Positions 9,751-18,151 are shown, numbered from the stretch's first letter. The stretch: 64,000 bases of DNA from Ignisphaera cupida (GCF_030186535.1 NZ_JASNVW010000001.1:62001-126000); one strand, 5' to 3'. Notes: generated by a model from the letters alone, not told the origin. Made by a program: numbers and translations.

Positions 9751-10919
9751 CCTTATTTTTTCATTTCCCCTACTGATATAAAAGTTTAACGCTTTTAATC
9801 TGTACTAGATTTTCTTTATCTTTCTTTATTTTACTTCGCATAGCATTATATGAAAAACTCTTATCTTAATTGGATATACATTAATATTTTTAGTGATGCT
9901 GAAGATATGAAACGTACACTTAATAGTGTATGTAATGGTTTCATATGAAAAACTATTCTCTAAAGCTGTTTCTGATCCAGATTTCAGCTGTGTTTGTGGA
10001 GGATAAGCACTTTCTATATAGCTTGTGCATAAGATGGCTTACCATAGTATTTAAGAGTTGGTGAAACAATTTTATTGCTTTCTACTCTCTAAAACCTTTA
10101 GGGGAATCTAAGATTGATAATATCTCAAAGCTTACTGCGAACATCTAGAGGCTCTTGGCAATCCTCAGTATTCACTGCCATGGAGAAATATGTTGCTTAT
10201 CTTAAATCTATTTCCAGAGATGTGAATATGGTGTGAATATATTAGTATCAAATAATTGAAAAAGAGTATTTGCTTCTGCTCTTCAAGATTTTACATCAGA
10301 CTAATCTTCAGAATATTCTTTGCGCCTTTAAGAAGGTTAGTTATTTGTAGTATTTCCCCAAGTTTTACATACACATTAACCATAAAGCAAAGAAGTTTCC
10401 ATAAATAATTACTGCAAACAATTAATTATTTCTCTGAATGCGACAATGTAGCTTTCTTTAGAATTGAGATAGAATTTCTTCATTTTATGTTTTTTCTTCT
10501 ATTCTAGTCTCGTGAATGTCATGAGCTCCCTCCTAGTTTCTGATTTTACTTCTTGAGGCATTAAAGGGTTATTTAATAAAAGAGTTGAAAATTTGTATTA
10601 CAAACCCCTTACTTCTTCAGGGTGTAGATAGAAACCCAAGCTTTTTGCTTTAGTATTAGAGTAAAACCATTGTTTAGATAGGCATTCTTAACAACTCTAA
10701 TTTCTTAACAAATGAGAGATGTAGATACAAATAGATGTTGAGAATCAATGAGTCTTTAAAGGATGCAATATTCATTCCTTAGAGGGGGAGGAGCAAGAAA
10801 TGACATTCTCTATATGAGAAGAGAATTATGTTATTCAATAATTTGTTTAAACAATACTAATGATACTTTGAGTTTGAGAAAGCAATTTAAGTTTAGAATC
10901 TAAGGTGAGTTGTTTCTAG
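9751..10919. other. 1.2-kb region without a recognisable gene
   Basis: The segment is AT-rich and stops are frequent in all frames. A short minus-strand frame near 10500-10580 (QEVKSETRRELM) has protein-like composition and might be a transposase-tail relic, but it is too short to call. The 17-mer CTAAAGCTGTTTCTGAT at 9960-9976 recurs at 39710-39726. The promoter of the large protease must lie at its left end and that of the phosphoesterase at its right end. Otherwise I see nothing. Confidence 0.4.
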
Positions 10920-11438
10920 GTGAAGAAAATGATAATTGGAATTATGAGTGATTCCCATGATAATCTTGAAGCAGTTTCAAAGGCTTTGGAAGTTTTTAGA
11001 AGAAATGGTGTTGAAGCAATAATTCACTTGGGTGACATAATATCTCCATTTACATTGCTGAGGATTTTGGAGTATCCAGGGAGAATAGCTATTGTTTTAG
11101 GGAATAACGATGGTGAGCAAATAACATTGAAGGAGCTTGCTGTAAAAGCAGGAGCTATTCTGAAAAAGGATATGCATCAAATGGAGATTGGCAGAAGAAA
11201 GATTCTTTTAATGCATGGATTTGGTGATGCCGATCAAACAAAAACTGTTGCAGAAGCACTGGCACTTTCAGGTAAATACGACGTGGTGTTGTACGGGCAT
11301 ACACATAGAGCAGAGGCAAGGTACATGGGAAAAACACTTGTTTTAAACCCTGGGGAGGTGTGTGGCTGTTTAACAAATAGGAAAAGTGTTGCCATATTAA
11401 ATACTGAAACATTTGAATACAACATAGTAGAATTTTAA
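10920..11438 (+). CDS. YfcE/MJ0936-type metallophosphoesterase
   Basis: A 172-residue dinuclear-metal phosphodiesterase. Motifs are in order: DSHDN (about 10-14), GDI (38-40), GNND (62-65), MHGF and GHTHRAE near the end. All metal ligands are present, so it should be active, probably on cyclic or other phosphodiesters; the physiological substrate of this family is not settled. The start is GTG 10920, with GGTGAG upstream; an ATG three codons later is an alternative. tRNA-His follows 45 bases downstream. Confidence 0.88.
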   Translation: MKKMIIGIMSDSHDNLEAVSKALEVFRRNGVEAIIHLGDIISPFTLLRILEYPGRIAIVLGNNDGEQITLKELAVKAGAILKKDMHQMEIGRRKILLMHGFGDADQTKTVAEALALSGKYDVVLYGHTHRAEARYMGKTLVLNPGEVCGCLTNRKSVAILNTETFEYNIVEF

Positions 11439-11483
11439 TATAGAGTTTTTTAACCTCTAAACAACAGCGATAATTGTATGGGT

Positions 11484-11575
11484 GGCCGCGGTAGCTCAGC
11501 CTGGTCAGAGCGCGGGACTGTGGGGCAATAAGCGCAGAGATCCCGAGGTCCCGGGTTCAAATCCCGGCCGCGGCC
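11484..11575 (+). tRNA. tRNA-His (GUG) with a 16-base intron
   Basis: A cloverleaf can be drawn: acceptor GCCGCGG with CCGCGGC, T arm CCGGG-TTCAAAT-CCCGG, anticodon stem CGGGA with TCCCG. The loop between these is 23 bases, so a 16-base intron sits right after position 37 (about 11524-11539), leaving anticodon GTG at 11520-11522. The extra G at 11484 opposite discriminator C at 11575 is the G-1:C73 identity pair of tRNA-His, which confirms the assignment. CCA is not encoded. A T-run follows at 11577. Confidence 0.95.
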
Positions 11576-11626
11576 CTTTTTACAAATAATGTAGCTATTA
11601 GAGCTGAAGATGCATGGTGATTAGAG

Positions 11627-11836
11627 TTGGTGAACTATAGAAAATACAAAGAAGCTTTAGAGAAAATTGGGTTAAAGCAACTAAATGTGTATAGATATAA
11701 GGATAAGGATGTTTTAAGAGTTCAGAGAGTGCAGGATGGAAAAGTATTTCTGATTGATCTTCCCAGACACAGAAATGAAATGAGTTTAGAGGAATACATA
11801 AACTTCATTAAATCAAAACTTTCTCAAATTAAGTAA
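11627..11836 (+). CDS. Small conserved-type hypothetical protein
   Basis: A 69-residue charged protein (starts MVNYRKYKEALEKIGLKQ) with a beta-rich middle and a C-terminal helix (SLEEYINFIKSKLSQ). The start is TTG 11627 or GTG 11630; GGTGAT at 11616 would serve as ribosome-binding site for either. I do not recognise a family. It lies between tRNA-His and the 242-bp repeat, and its stop is about 20 bases before the repeat. Confidence 0.55.
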   Translation: MVNYRKYKEALEKIGLKQLNVYRYKDKDVLRVQRVQDGKVFLIDLPRHRNEMSLEEYINFIKSKLSQIK

Positions 11837-11854
11837 TGTTTTAATGTTTTTGTG

Positions 11855-12096
11855 CCGTTTGTCCCTAGAGGCAGCCCTAAACAACCCTAAAAAACACGGA
11901 ACAACCCTCTAGGGACTTCCGCCTCGCCCACAGGTCACGTGCTATCACTGTGGGCTCACCGGCGGCGGTCGAGCCCAACGGCACAGGGCTCCCATCTACG
12001 TTGAGGCCTGCGGGCTTGGAGCAGCGCTTCCATCGCCCCGCAGGCTTCTAACCATCTATAAAATTCCCTCAGTGACACTAATAAATTTTTGTGCCC
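11855..12096 (+). repeat. 242-bp structured dispersed repeat, copy 1
   Basis: This GC-rich block recurs as its reverse complement at 50640-50881 with the same length. In the 180-base part at 11917-12096 I count 9 differences, all transitions. The 56-base part at 11861-11916 is bounded by the exact inverted arms GTCCCTAGAGG and CCTCTAGGGAC. It matches copy 2 only if it is flipped relative to the rest. Other paired elements are GCCCACAG/CTGTGGGC, GAGCCC/GGGCTC and a long AAGCCTG...CAGGC(C/T)T stem. A TTTTTGTGCC word occurs at both edges (11847-11856 and 12086-12095), possibly a target duplication. The block could be a miniature mobile element, a transposase 3' tail or an RNA gene. Confidence 0.85.
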
Positions 12097-12168
12097 CGTC
12101 TAACCGATCTCTCTACATCTCCATATCCATGAGTGGGTCTTTCAGAGAGACGTGAGGTGACGGGGCCT
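12087..12168 (-). ncRNA. Predicted H/ACA box pseudouridylation guide RNA
   Basis: On the minus strand a hairpin has lower stem GCCCCGTC (12166-12159) with GACGGGGC (12100-12093), and upper stem TCTCTCT/AGAGAGA (12050s and 12108-12114, plus-strand 12144-12150 with 12108-12114). Between them is a two-sided pocket: ACCTCACG on the 5' side and TCGGTTA on the 3' side. ACA (12092-12090) follows the lower stem directly. The distance from the top of the pocket to ACA is 15 bases, within the 14-16 rule for H/ACA guides. CTGA facing AGATG above the upper stem could form the kink-turn for L7Ae. The pocket would select an RNA target of the form UAACC(GA)-UN-(CG)UGAGGU. Gar1 is encoded at 27.6 kb. The 3' end overlaps the edge of the 242-bp repeat. 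Confidence 0.72.
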
Positions 12169-12190
12169 ACGATAACTGTTTTCTCATTTG

Positions 12191-12199
12191 ATTAATAAG
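12191..12199 (-). promoter_or_regulatory. TATA box of the H/ACA RNA gene
   Basis: Read on the minus strand, CTTATTAAT preceded by an A-rich BRE-like stretch is centred near 12195. The usual 26-base spacing predicts a start at about 12169, exactly at the base of the H/ACA lower stem. Confidence 0.5.
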
Positions 12200-12243
12200 T
12201 TTTTATTTCTTTTCTCTTTTTAGATCGCTTTAGAATGATTTGG

Positions 12244-12343
12244 TGGGGCCGATGGTAGCGGGGGGTGGATTTGAACCACCGACCTCGGGGTTATGAGCCC
12301 CGCGGGCTACCAGGCTGCCCTACCCCGCTATTTCACGGCCCCA
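12244..12343. repeat. 8-base inverted repeat flanking the initiator tRNA
   Basis: TGGGGCCG at 12244-12251 and CGGCCCCA at 12336-12343 are perfect complements that bracket the tRNA. In the precursor RNA they would pair leader with trailer and extend the acceptor stem across a small internal loop. Confidence 0.7.
12253..12329 (-). tRNA. Initiator tRNA-Met (CAU)
   Basis: Minus-strand cloverleaf with acceptor AGCGGGG (12329-12323) pairing with CCCCGCT, anticodon loop CTCATAA and T arm GGTGG-TTCAAAT-CCACC. The A1:U72 pair and the three consecutive G:C pairs next to the anticodon loop (GGG/CCC) mark it as the archaeal initiator rather than elongator. CCA is encoded at 12255-12253. A TATA-like CTTTTAAGC near 12367-12376 predicts a transcript start near 12345, giving a leader of about 15 bases. 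Confidence 0.95.
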
Positions 12344-12396
12344 ATAATTCTGTTTTGTTTTTGTGCTTAAAAGCTGTTTGCTTCATAGACATTGCT

Positions 12397-13041
12397 TTAT
12401 GCTATAGCTATTGGATTTGGTGTTGCTAGTTGCTTTAGGTTTTGTAGCTTTGGTTTTAAATATTTCATTCTGTTTTTCAATGTTGTAACAAGTCTGTGCA
12501 TATGGACTTTGCTAACAGATGTTTGTTTTGCTATTTCATCTATGTCTGCTTCCCCATAGAGTAAAACATTTTTTATTAGCAGTGCTAGTGCCACTTTGCT
12601 TCTAAGTGTTCTTGATGATAGAATTGCATCTTCATTCAATATCTCAAGAATTTTCCTTATCAATGGATCCTTTTTAATCATTTCCTCGAGGTTAGAATCA
12701 AAAACATGTCTATATATTCTGGCTTTGCCACCTGATAAAACAGTTTTTAGTGCGTTTATGTCAACTCTGATACTTGTGCTTCTAGCTCTGTTCCAGTACT
12801 TCTCATATGCCTTAACCTCTCTGCTATAGTGTTTAAGTCTTGAGATGTAACCAGCGTTTTTCTTTAGGTTAATAGCTTCTTTAACTGAAGGCTTTGAATA
12901 CTCCCACTCATAACCATTTGAAATACCTATGAACTGCTCCACAAATATTGTATCTACTACAGTACCACAGTTTCTACAAACTATGTAACTTCTTTCAAAA
13001 TCATATAACAAGTCTAGTGAGTTGCAGTAGGGGCATTTCAT
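12397..13041 (-). CDS. TFIIB-type zinc-ribbon protein (TFB-like, lacks cyclin folds)
   Basis: A 214-residue protein with an N-terminal zinc ribbon: CPYC at residues 3-6 and CRNCG at about 22-26, the spacing of archaeal TFB. A charged linker follows, then a helical region with a helix-turn-helix-like stretch (ADIDEIAKQTSVSKVHMHRL, about 165-185). The two cyclin repeats of true TFB are absent. Short TFB variants (TFB3 of Sulfolobus) have a zinc ribbon and act in trans as activators; this may be a comparable factor, which is inference. It is transcribed away from the initiator tRNA region and has a free-standing upstream region of about 215 bases. Confidence 0.75.
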   Translation of the reverse strand: MKCPYCNSLDLLYDFERSYIVCRNCGTVVDTIFVEQFIGISNGYEWEYSKPSVKEAINLKKNAGYISRLKHYSREVKAYEKYWNRARSTSIRVDINALKTVLSGGKARIYRHVFDSNLEEMIKKDPLIRKILEILNEDAILSSRTLRSKVALALLIKNVLLYGEADIDEIAKQTSVSKVHMHRLVTTLKNRMKYLKPKLQNLKQLATPNPIAIA

Positions 13042-13256
13042 ATTGCATACCAGTTTCTAGAAAATGCTAAGCAAGTATATAAAATGGTATGTAAAGATCA
13101 ATTCATACACAGTGTCTGCAGGCCGAAACTATTCATAAACAGTTTAAATCAGAATTCACATGCATCATCACAAATGCAGAGGGAGATCCTTCATCATCAG
13201 TAAATATCCTATGAATAAAACCACTTAAAAGTTTTGGTAGCACATATCTAAAGTAG

Positions 13257-14030
13257 GTGAAGAAGTCTTTGAGCATATCATTAACAATAGAGCCTGTAGT
13301 ACTGTTTTCATATCCTAGTGCAAAAGACTTTACAAATATTTTGAAAACACTTTCAGAAATTGTTGATGAGGTTCTTCTTAAGGTTAGTGAAAAAGGTGTG
13401 AATGTTAAAGCTCTTGACCCAAGCAGAGTAGCAATGATATCTGTGACACTACCTGCAGAATCTTTTCAGGATTTCAAAGTTGAAAAAGAGCTGAGCATAG
13501 GCTTAGCAGTTGGGAATTTAGCAAAGATATTGAAACAGCTCAAAAAAGGTGATAAAATAACTATGTGTGCTAATGAGGAAAATGTTGAAATTCTTGTTGA
13601 AGGTACATCAGTAAGAAGATACAAGTTTAGAAACATAGAAGTTGTTGAAGAAGAAATTCCAGAGCTTTCACCACAATATGATGTAGAGGCTTCTGTACTT
13701 TCATCACCTTTCAGAACAGCTTTATCAGAATTGGCATCGATAACAAATACAATTGGGTTTACAGCATCACAAGATGCACTAACGCTTTTAGACTTTGACA
13801 CTAAGAGAAGCACATATAAATTAACAACAGCATCAGGCAATGTAATTTCCTTGAATGTGAAAAAAGAAAATGTTTTAACACCATATGACAGTGAGTATCT
13901 AGCGAGAATAGAGGATATTCTAAGACTTAGCAACATCTTGGATGTGAAATTTGGTTCAGAAGCACCACTATATCTTGCAGCAGAGTTTTCAGGAGGCAAG
14001 GCAGAATACTATTTAGCAGCTAAAATATAA
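13257..14030 (+). CDS. pcn: DNA polymerase sliding clamp (PCNA)
   Basis: The 257-residue clamp encircles DNA and tethers polymerase, FEN1 and ligase. Recognisable parts are FSYPSAKDFTNILKTLSEIV, the DNA-facing basic helix region, SVTLPAESF and AVGNLAKILKQLKKGDKI, and the second-domain segments SVLSSPFRTALSELA and FAKFGSEAPLYLAAEF-like end. The start is GTG 13257, which adds about 12 residues before the usual beginning. CTTAAAAG near 13222 suggests an almost leaderless transcript. It converges on the primase gene. Crenarchaea often have three clamps; only one is visible here. Confidence 0.93.
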   Translation: MKKSLSISLTIEPVVLFSYPSAKDFTNILKTLSEIVDEVLLKVSEKGVNVKALDPSRVAMISVTLPAESFQDFKVEKELSIGLAVGNLAKILKQLKKGDKITMCANEENVEILVEGTSVRRYKFRNIEVVEEEIPELSPQYDVEASVLSSPFRTALSELASITNTIGFTASQDALTLLDFDTKRSTYKLTTASGNVISLNVKKENVLTPYDSEYLARIEDILRLSNILDVKFGSEAPLYLAAEFSGGKAEYYLAAKI

Positions 14031-14047
14031 ACACAAAACAATTTGTG

Positions 14048-15187
14048 CTAGGCTTTTGCATTTCTAAGAAACTTGTATGGATATTGAACAGGATTTTTCA
14101 AATTACATTCCCACTTGCACATACCCAAAGCCTTCATAGTATTGCAGCTATAGGTTAAATACCTCTTTCTAGATCCTCTCAAACCCGCCAAGTGCTCTAT
14201 TTGATACCTTGTTATCTTCTCGTTAAAGTCAGGACTACGTCTAAAAAGATCAACTATAACATCTTGTGGCACACCTATATTAATTAGAAATGTGGCTAGA
14301 GCAAATCGTTGGTGATGAGACAAATTCTCGCCTTTGATAAGAATCTCCAAAATTTCTTTGATACATGGTGGAAAGAATTTGCTAGAAGCTTTGTACAATT
14401 CCTCAACACTGTTCACACTTTCAAAATAGGACTTGGTTAATGTTTCCAAAGAGTTTCTAGAATCATTATTAATAGTGACTGTTGCATGCATGTTGCTGTA
14501 AACACCAAAAATGTTTCTAATCAATTCACTTAGTGATGCTGAATCAATCAATTTTTTGATATGTTCGCAATTATTTTGAAGAGAGCGAAGCTTTGTTAGC
14601 AGCATGTTTCTAAGATACTCAATTACTAGTCGAATAACCTTATCTTTTCTATCAATATATACATACCCCTTTAGAATAGGATGTGAAATTATTCTCCAGT
14701 TTTCTTCTGTTAAAAGAGTTTTAGCCATGTTTATATAATCTGTAAAGCGAATTCTATATCTATAACATGTTTTTGTTACAATTTGCTTACCCTTCTTAAC
14801 AAGCACATAGATACTGCTTGTAAAGCACTTATCACTAAAATCAGCATCAATTCCAAGCAATTTGAGAAAAGACATTAAAGAGTTATCGTCATAACCACTA
14901 AGCTCGTTGCTAACAACATTTAACACTTTATGAATAGCTTTATTCAGATGAATGCTACTTCCATACAACGAAGTGATTAAAAGCGATGCTATTATATGCT
15001 GCTCCTTAACATATTCAAATTCATTATCATCATTTCTACTCTCAACAAGCTTATTTAGAAACCTACTTTTTATAGCCTCTTCTACAACATTAACAAAAAT
15101 TGAGTTATCATCAACAAAAACCTCTTTTACAACATCACTACACGAATCAATTTTTATGAGCATTTGAATAAATTTAGCTAGGCTCAT
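14048..15187 (-). CDS. priL: DNA primase large subunit PriL
   Basis: Non-catalytic primase subunit, 379 residues, that starts and regulates primer synthesis with PriS. The C-terminal iron-sulfur domain is clear. A first cysteine lies in PPCIKEILEIL (about 288). It is followed by the helical LSHHQRFALATFLINIGV and the motif YSCNTMKALGMC...WEC, which supplies the other three ligands. The N-terminal two thirds is variable, as usual. Its start overlaps the end of the preceding gene by 14 bases, so the two are co-translated. PCNA converges from the other side. Confidence 0.88.
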   Translation of the reverse strand: MSLAKFIQMLIKIDSCSDVVKEVFVDDNSIFVNVVEEAIKSRFLNKLVESRNDDNEFEYVKEQHIIASLLITSLYGSSIHLNKAIHKVLNVVSNELSGYDDNSLMSFLKLLGIDADFSDKCFTSSIYVLVKKGKQIVTKTCYRYRIRFTDYINMAKTLLTEENWRIISHPILKGYVYIDRKDKVIRLVIEYLRNMLLTKLRSLQNNCEHIKKLIDSASLSELIRNIFGVYSNMHATVTINNDSRNSLETLTKSYFESVNSVEELYKASSKFFPPCIKEILEILIKGENLSHHQRFALATFLINIGVPQDVIVDLFRRSPDFNEKITRYQIEHLAGLRGSRKRYLTYSCNTMKALGMCKWECNLKNPVQYPYKFLRNAKA

Positions 15188-15671
15188 TGCCTTGGTTCAA
15201 CCTCTTCATTATACATGTTAATGTGTCTTCTTTAGAAGACGCATTCATTTTGCTGCAGCACTCATAAAAAGCATTGACTATGTGGATAATTTGCTTAGAG
15301 AGTTCAGCGAAGTTTTCAATTTGCAAACAAATAGTGTTAGAATTTTCCTCAGCTTTTTTCATGCCTATAACAAGCAATGGATTCATTGGGGGATCTGGAA
15401 GCTGATCAAAAGGCTTTTTACAGCCAAGATAAATCCATTTAATTTTCGAGTTTTTAACCTCAATTTTAAACCAGTACCGCCCAAAATAATAATAAATTTT
15501 CTCACCTTTTGCACTCTTCTTTGTAACAATATGCATAGGCTTTAGGTAAACCCCATAGCCTTTAATCATGCTATTGTATTCATAGAGCTGAACTTTATAG
15601 AAATCCAGTAAGTAATCAACCAACAGCTTTACACAGCTATGATCTAAACACAAACTCTGTGAGAAATTCAC
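15174..15671 (-). CDS. Uncharacterised protein co-transcribed with priL
   Basis: A 165-residue protein with a central aromatic beta region (KGEKIYYYFGRYWFKIEV, then KIKWIYLGCKKPF) and a C-terminal helical part. No family is recognised with certainty. It overlaps the priL start by 14 bases, so the products are probably needed together. Sulfolobus primase has a third subunit, PriX, of similar size (about 150 residues). I cannot see a convincing PriX signature, so that identity is only a hypothesis from size and position. Confidence 0.6.
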   Translation of the reverse strand: MNFSQSLCLDHSCVKLLVDYLLDFYKVQLYEYNSMIKGYGVYLKPMHIVTKKSAKGEKIYYYFGRYWFKIEVKNSKIKWIYLGCKKPFDQLPDPPMNPLLVIGMKKAEENSNTICLQIENFAELSKQIIHIVNAFYECCSKMNASSKEDTLTCIMKRLNQGNEPS

Positions 15672-15767
15672 ATCACCACACCAAAAACCTAGCTAAGACT
15701 TAAAGAGAAATAATAAGATATGAATCACAATAACGAATCTACATTATCACCTACAATAGTTTGTGAT

Positions 15768-16916
15768 TTATTCAGCAACAAGTTTCCTGCTAAGCTCACT
15801 AATTATTGAACCAGCTCTTCGTATCTTCTCCTCACCAACAAAAAGATGAAGCCCGTTATCAAAAACGATTTCTCCACTAACTATAACTGTTTTAACTGTG
15901 TAAAAACCATTGCTTAGAGCATTCACAATGCAGTGTTCTGTTAATGGTATTGGCCCATGGGGAGGCTCTCTAAAACTCATTATCACAATATCAGCTTGCT
16001 CTGCTTCTCTTATAGATGATGAACCAAGTCTATTGTTTAACGGATTTTCATGAGATAAAATACTAACAGTATTGTATGCATTTCCCAATGCCTTGTGAAG
16101 CAATGGCAACAACTTTCTTGGATTAAGCATGCCAATATCATAGCTCATAAAACCACATCCCAGCTTCCAATCACTTACTGATGTATATATGCATGGGGTT
16201 GTCTGAGGTCTTGGATTAAGTAAAACAATGTTGTTTATTTCTCTTGTTAATGGCAGCCCCTCTGCAAATACCTCGCTATCTATATAAACAAACGTTTTGC
16301 TACTATTTATGGCATCTACAAGCTCTTTTGACAATCTAGATAAATCATTTTTATTTTCAATAAGAATACCTAAAGAGACTATCCTCTTTGCTATTGCATC
16401 TTGATCTACAACACCTTTAAACCAGGTTTTTACAACATGTTCATATTCCTGAGCTGTGGGTAGAAGAGATATTGGAATAACAGCTCTTACTCTTGTCCAG
16501 TTATTTGTTGATGCTGTTGCAAGTGTTTGCAAAAACTTTTCATCAACACTTCTAACCACAGTAACAACAGATGTTACACCATGAAATGTTAAAGATGCTA
16601 GAGAAACCTCTAACACTGTTTCAAACTCTACTCTAGATAATGTTGAAAGCATATCAAATACTGTGTTATCTTCCACAAACTGAAAAAGATAGTGAAGAAT
16701 ATTCCCCATTCCAACAACAAAACCCGGTAGTGCAACAGCAAAACTTTCGTTAATAACATAATCAGCAAACTCAAGTTCTAAAGGCGGAGAGCCTTCACCA
16801 TACGAAATCACATTACCTTTATCTATAAACAAATACCCACTTTGCACAAACTGTTTCTGGCTATTCATTGTCAATATTGATGCATTCTCAATTAAAATTT
16901 TCATAGAGTTAACCAC
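15768..16916 (-). CDS. Amidohydrolase-fold protein lacking the metal site
   Basis: A 382-residue protein that begins like a cytosine-deaminase/chlorohydrolase family member: IENASILTMNSQKQFVQSG, an IDKGNVISYGEG segment and VALPGFVVGMGN. In active enzymes the last motif reads PGFVNxHxH; here both histidines are missing (G-M-G-N). Later typical features such as LDPRK-like LNPRKLLPLLHKALGNAYNT and an outer beta-sandwich ending VKTVIVSGEIVFDNG are kept. It is therefore probably not a metal-dependent hydrolase, and a binding or structural role is possible. It is the last gene of a gatE-taw3-PhoH-like run. Confidence 0.75.
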   Translation of the reverse strand: MVNSMKILIENASILTMNSQKQFVQSGYLFIDKGNVISYGEGSPPLELEFADYVINESFAVALPGFVVGMGNILHYLFQFVEDNTVFDMLSTLSRVEFETVLEVSLASLTFHGVTSVVTVVRSVDEKFLQTLATASTNNWTRVRAVIPISLLPTAQEYEHVVKTWFKGVVDQDAIAKRIVSLGILIENKNDLSRLSKELVDAINSSKTFVYIDSEVFAEGLPLTREINNIVLLNPRPQTTPCIYTSVSDWKLGCGFMSYDIGMLNPRKLLPLLHKALGNAYNTVSILSHENPLNNRLGSSSIREAEQADIVIMSFREPPHGPIPLTEHCIVNALSNGFYTVKTVIVSGEIVFDNGLHLFVGEEKIRRAGSIISELSRKLVAE

Positions 16917-16964
16917 TAAGAAGTGCTATATATCCTAAATCTTTGCAATTATATCTCTATATAA

Positions 16965-18125
16965 TTAACCTCTCCTCTTCTTTTCTTGCTTAGGTCTTTC
17001 AATAGCTATTATCCTAACCCCAACACCTATAAGCTTTCTCATTACAGCATCAAGGAATCTCACATAAGAACCTTTCTGCCCCACAGCAGCCCCAACAACA
17101 TCCTCATATATCTTTATCTGGAGATTAGGACCTGCGAAATCAACTTCGTCTATGTGTTTCCAAATCCATGCTGTTGGATGCAAAGCTCTAACAAACTCTT
17201 TAAAATCTAGGTTTAGCTCCACTGCTCTTAATTTCTTATTCAATTCTTTTTCAGCAGAGTTTATTCTCTCACCACCTTTTCCAACAACTCTTCCAAGATG
17301 CCCCTGCTTAGCAATGATTAATGCATCAGGAACGTGCTCAGATGATATTTCATATTTCTGCTTATACTGCGCTACATCAACAACGGTGATTATATCTGCA
17401 TCAGGTGCTTTAGCCTTGATTATGTCAAAAATCTTTTTCTCTTCATCGGACATTGCTCTAGACCTTAACTTGTATTCAAGTAGAAATCTAAGACCCCTCT
17501 TAGCACCTTCTCTAACAATATCCTTTATTCCAAGATCTACAACACGAGACTTTTCCTCACTTAAAAGAACTTCTCTAATCAATGCAGCAGGATCACTTTG
17601 AACTTCTCTTAAAGCTTGAAAAACAGGATCTCCAGCAACAATCAATCGACTATTTCTTCCCACTCTAACAATGGCTTCTATAATTGTTTCAGATTTCATT
17701 AACTGAATATCATCTATAAACACAATGGAATCATCAAATGTTCTACCCCTTAAATAATGTGGATCTACAATAACTATTTTACTACCTATCAACCCCTCTA
17801 CCTGATTCCAATCAACAATAACTCCAATAACATCTTGCATATAGCTTTTAACTATTCCCATGAAAGCTTCTGGGGATTTCGCAATTGTTATCTCCTCACC
17901 AGTTGTTATATCAACTACTGGTTTTATTATTATGAATCTCTTGTATCCATTTGTTAACACATTGTGTATTCCATATGCTAAACTAAACAAAGACTTACCT
18001 GTACCTGTAGGTCCAAAAAAGCCTAGCACCTCATAGTTTTTGTCATTAAGAGCATTATACATTTCCTCTTGTCCTGGTGTAAGAGGCTTTATCTTATCCC
18101 AGATGCTTATACTCATAACAATCAC
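16965..18125 (-). CDS. PhoH-like P-loop ATPase with KH RNA-binding domains
   Basis: A 386-residue protein. The PhoH-type ATPase domain has Walker A GPTGTGKSLFSLAYG (about 38-52), a segment GRTFDDSIVFIDDIQLMKSE as Walker B and GDPVFQ as sensor. The C-terminal third carries KH-like segments with GxxG loops: ARQ-like LIIAKQGHLGRVVGKGGERI (about 275) and VVGAAVGQKGSYVRFLDA (about 350). PhoH-KH fusions are conserved in archaea and are thought to be RNA helicases or RNA-processing ATPases; the substrate is unknown. It lies 26 bases downstream of taw3 in the same direction. Confidence 0.85.
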   Translation of the reverse strand: MIVMSISIWDKIKPLTPGQEEMYNALNDKNYEVLGFFGPTGTGKSLFSLAYGIHNVLTNGYKRFIIIKPVVDITTGEEITIAKSPEAFMGIVKSYMQDVIGVIVDWNQVEGLIGSKIVIVDPHYLRGRTFDDSIVFIDDIQLMKSETIIEAIVRVGRNSRLIVAGDPVFQALREVQSDPAALIREVLLSEEKSRVVDLGIKDIVREGAKRGLRFLLEYKLRSRAMSDEEKKIFDIIKAKAPDADIITVVDVAQYKQKYEISSEHVPDALIIAKQGHLGRVVGKGGERINSAEKELNKKLRAVELNLDFKEFVRALHPTAWIWKHIDEVDFAGPNLQIKIYEDVVGAAVGQKGSYVRFLDAVMRKLIGVGVRIIAIERPKQEKKRRG

Positions 18126-18151
18126 TGTAGAGACTCTTTAAATTCTCTCTT

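Noticed and set aside
11861-11916. The 56-bp hairpin as an ordinary transcription terminator
   Set aside because: The arms are widely spaced and not followed by a T-run, and the whole unit is part of a larger repeat with an inverted counterpart.
13466-13999. 177-codon minus-strand frame opposite PCNA
   Set aside because: Serine-rich antisense shadow of a certain gene, with no independent signal.
17152-17601. 149-codon plus-strand frame opposite the PhoH-like gene
   Set aside because: Antisense shadow; the minus-strand protein has clear ATPase and KH motifs.
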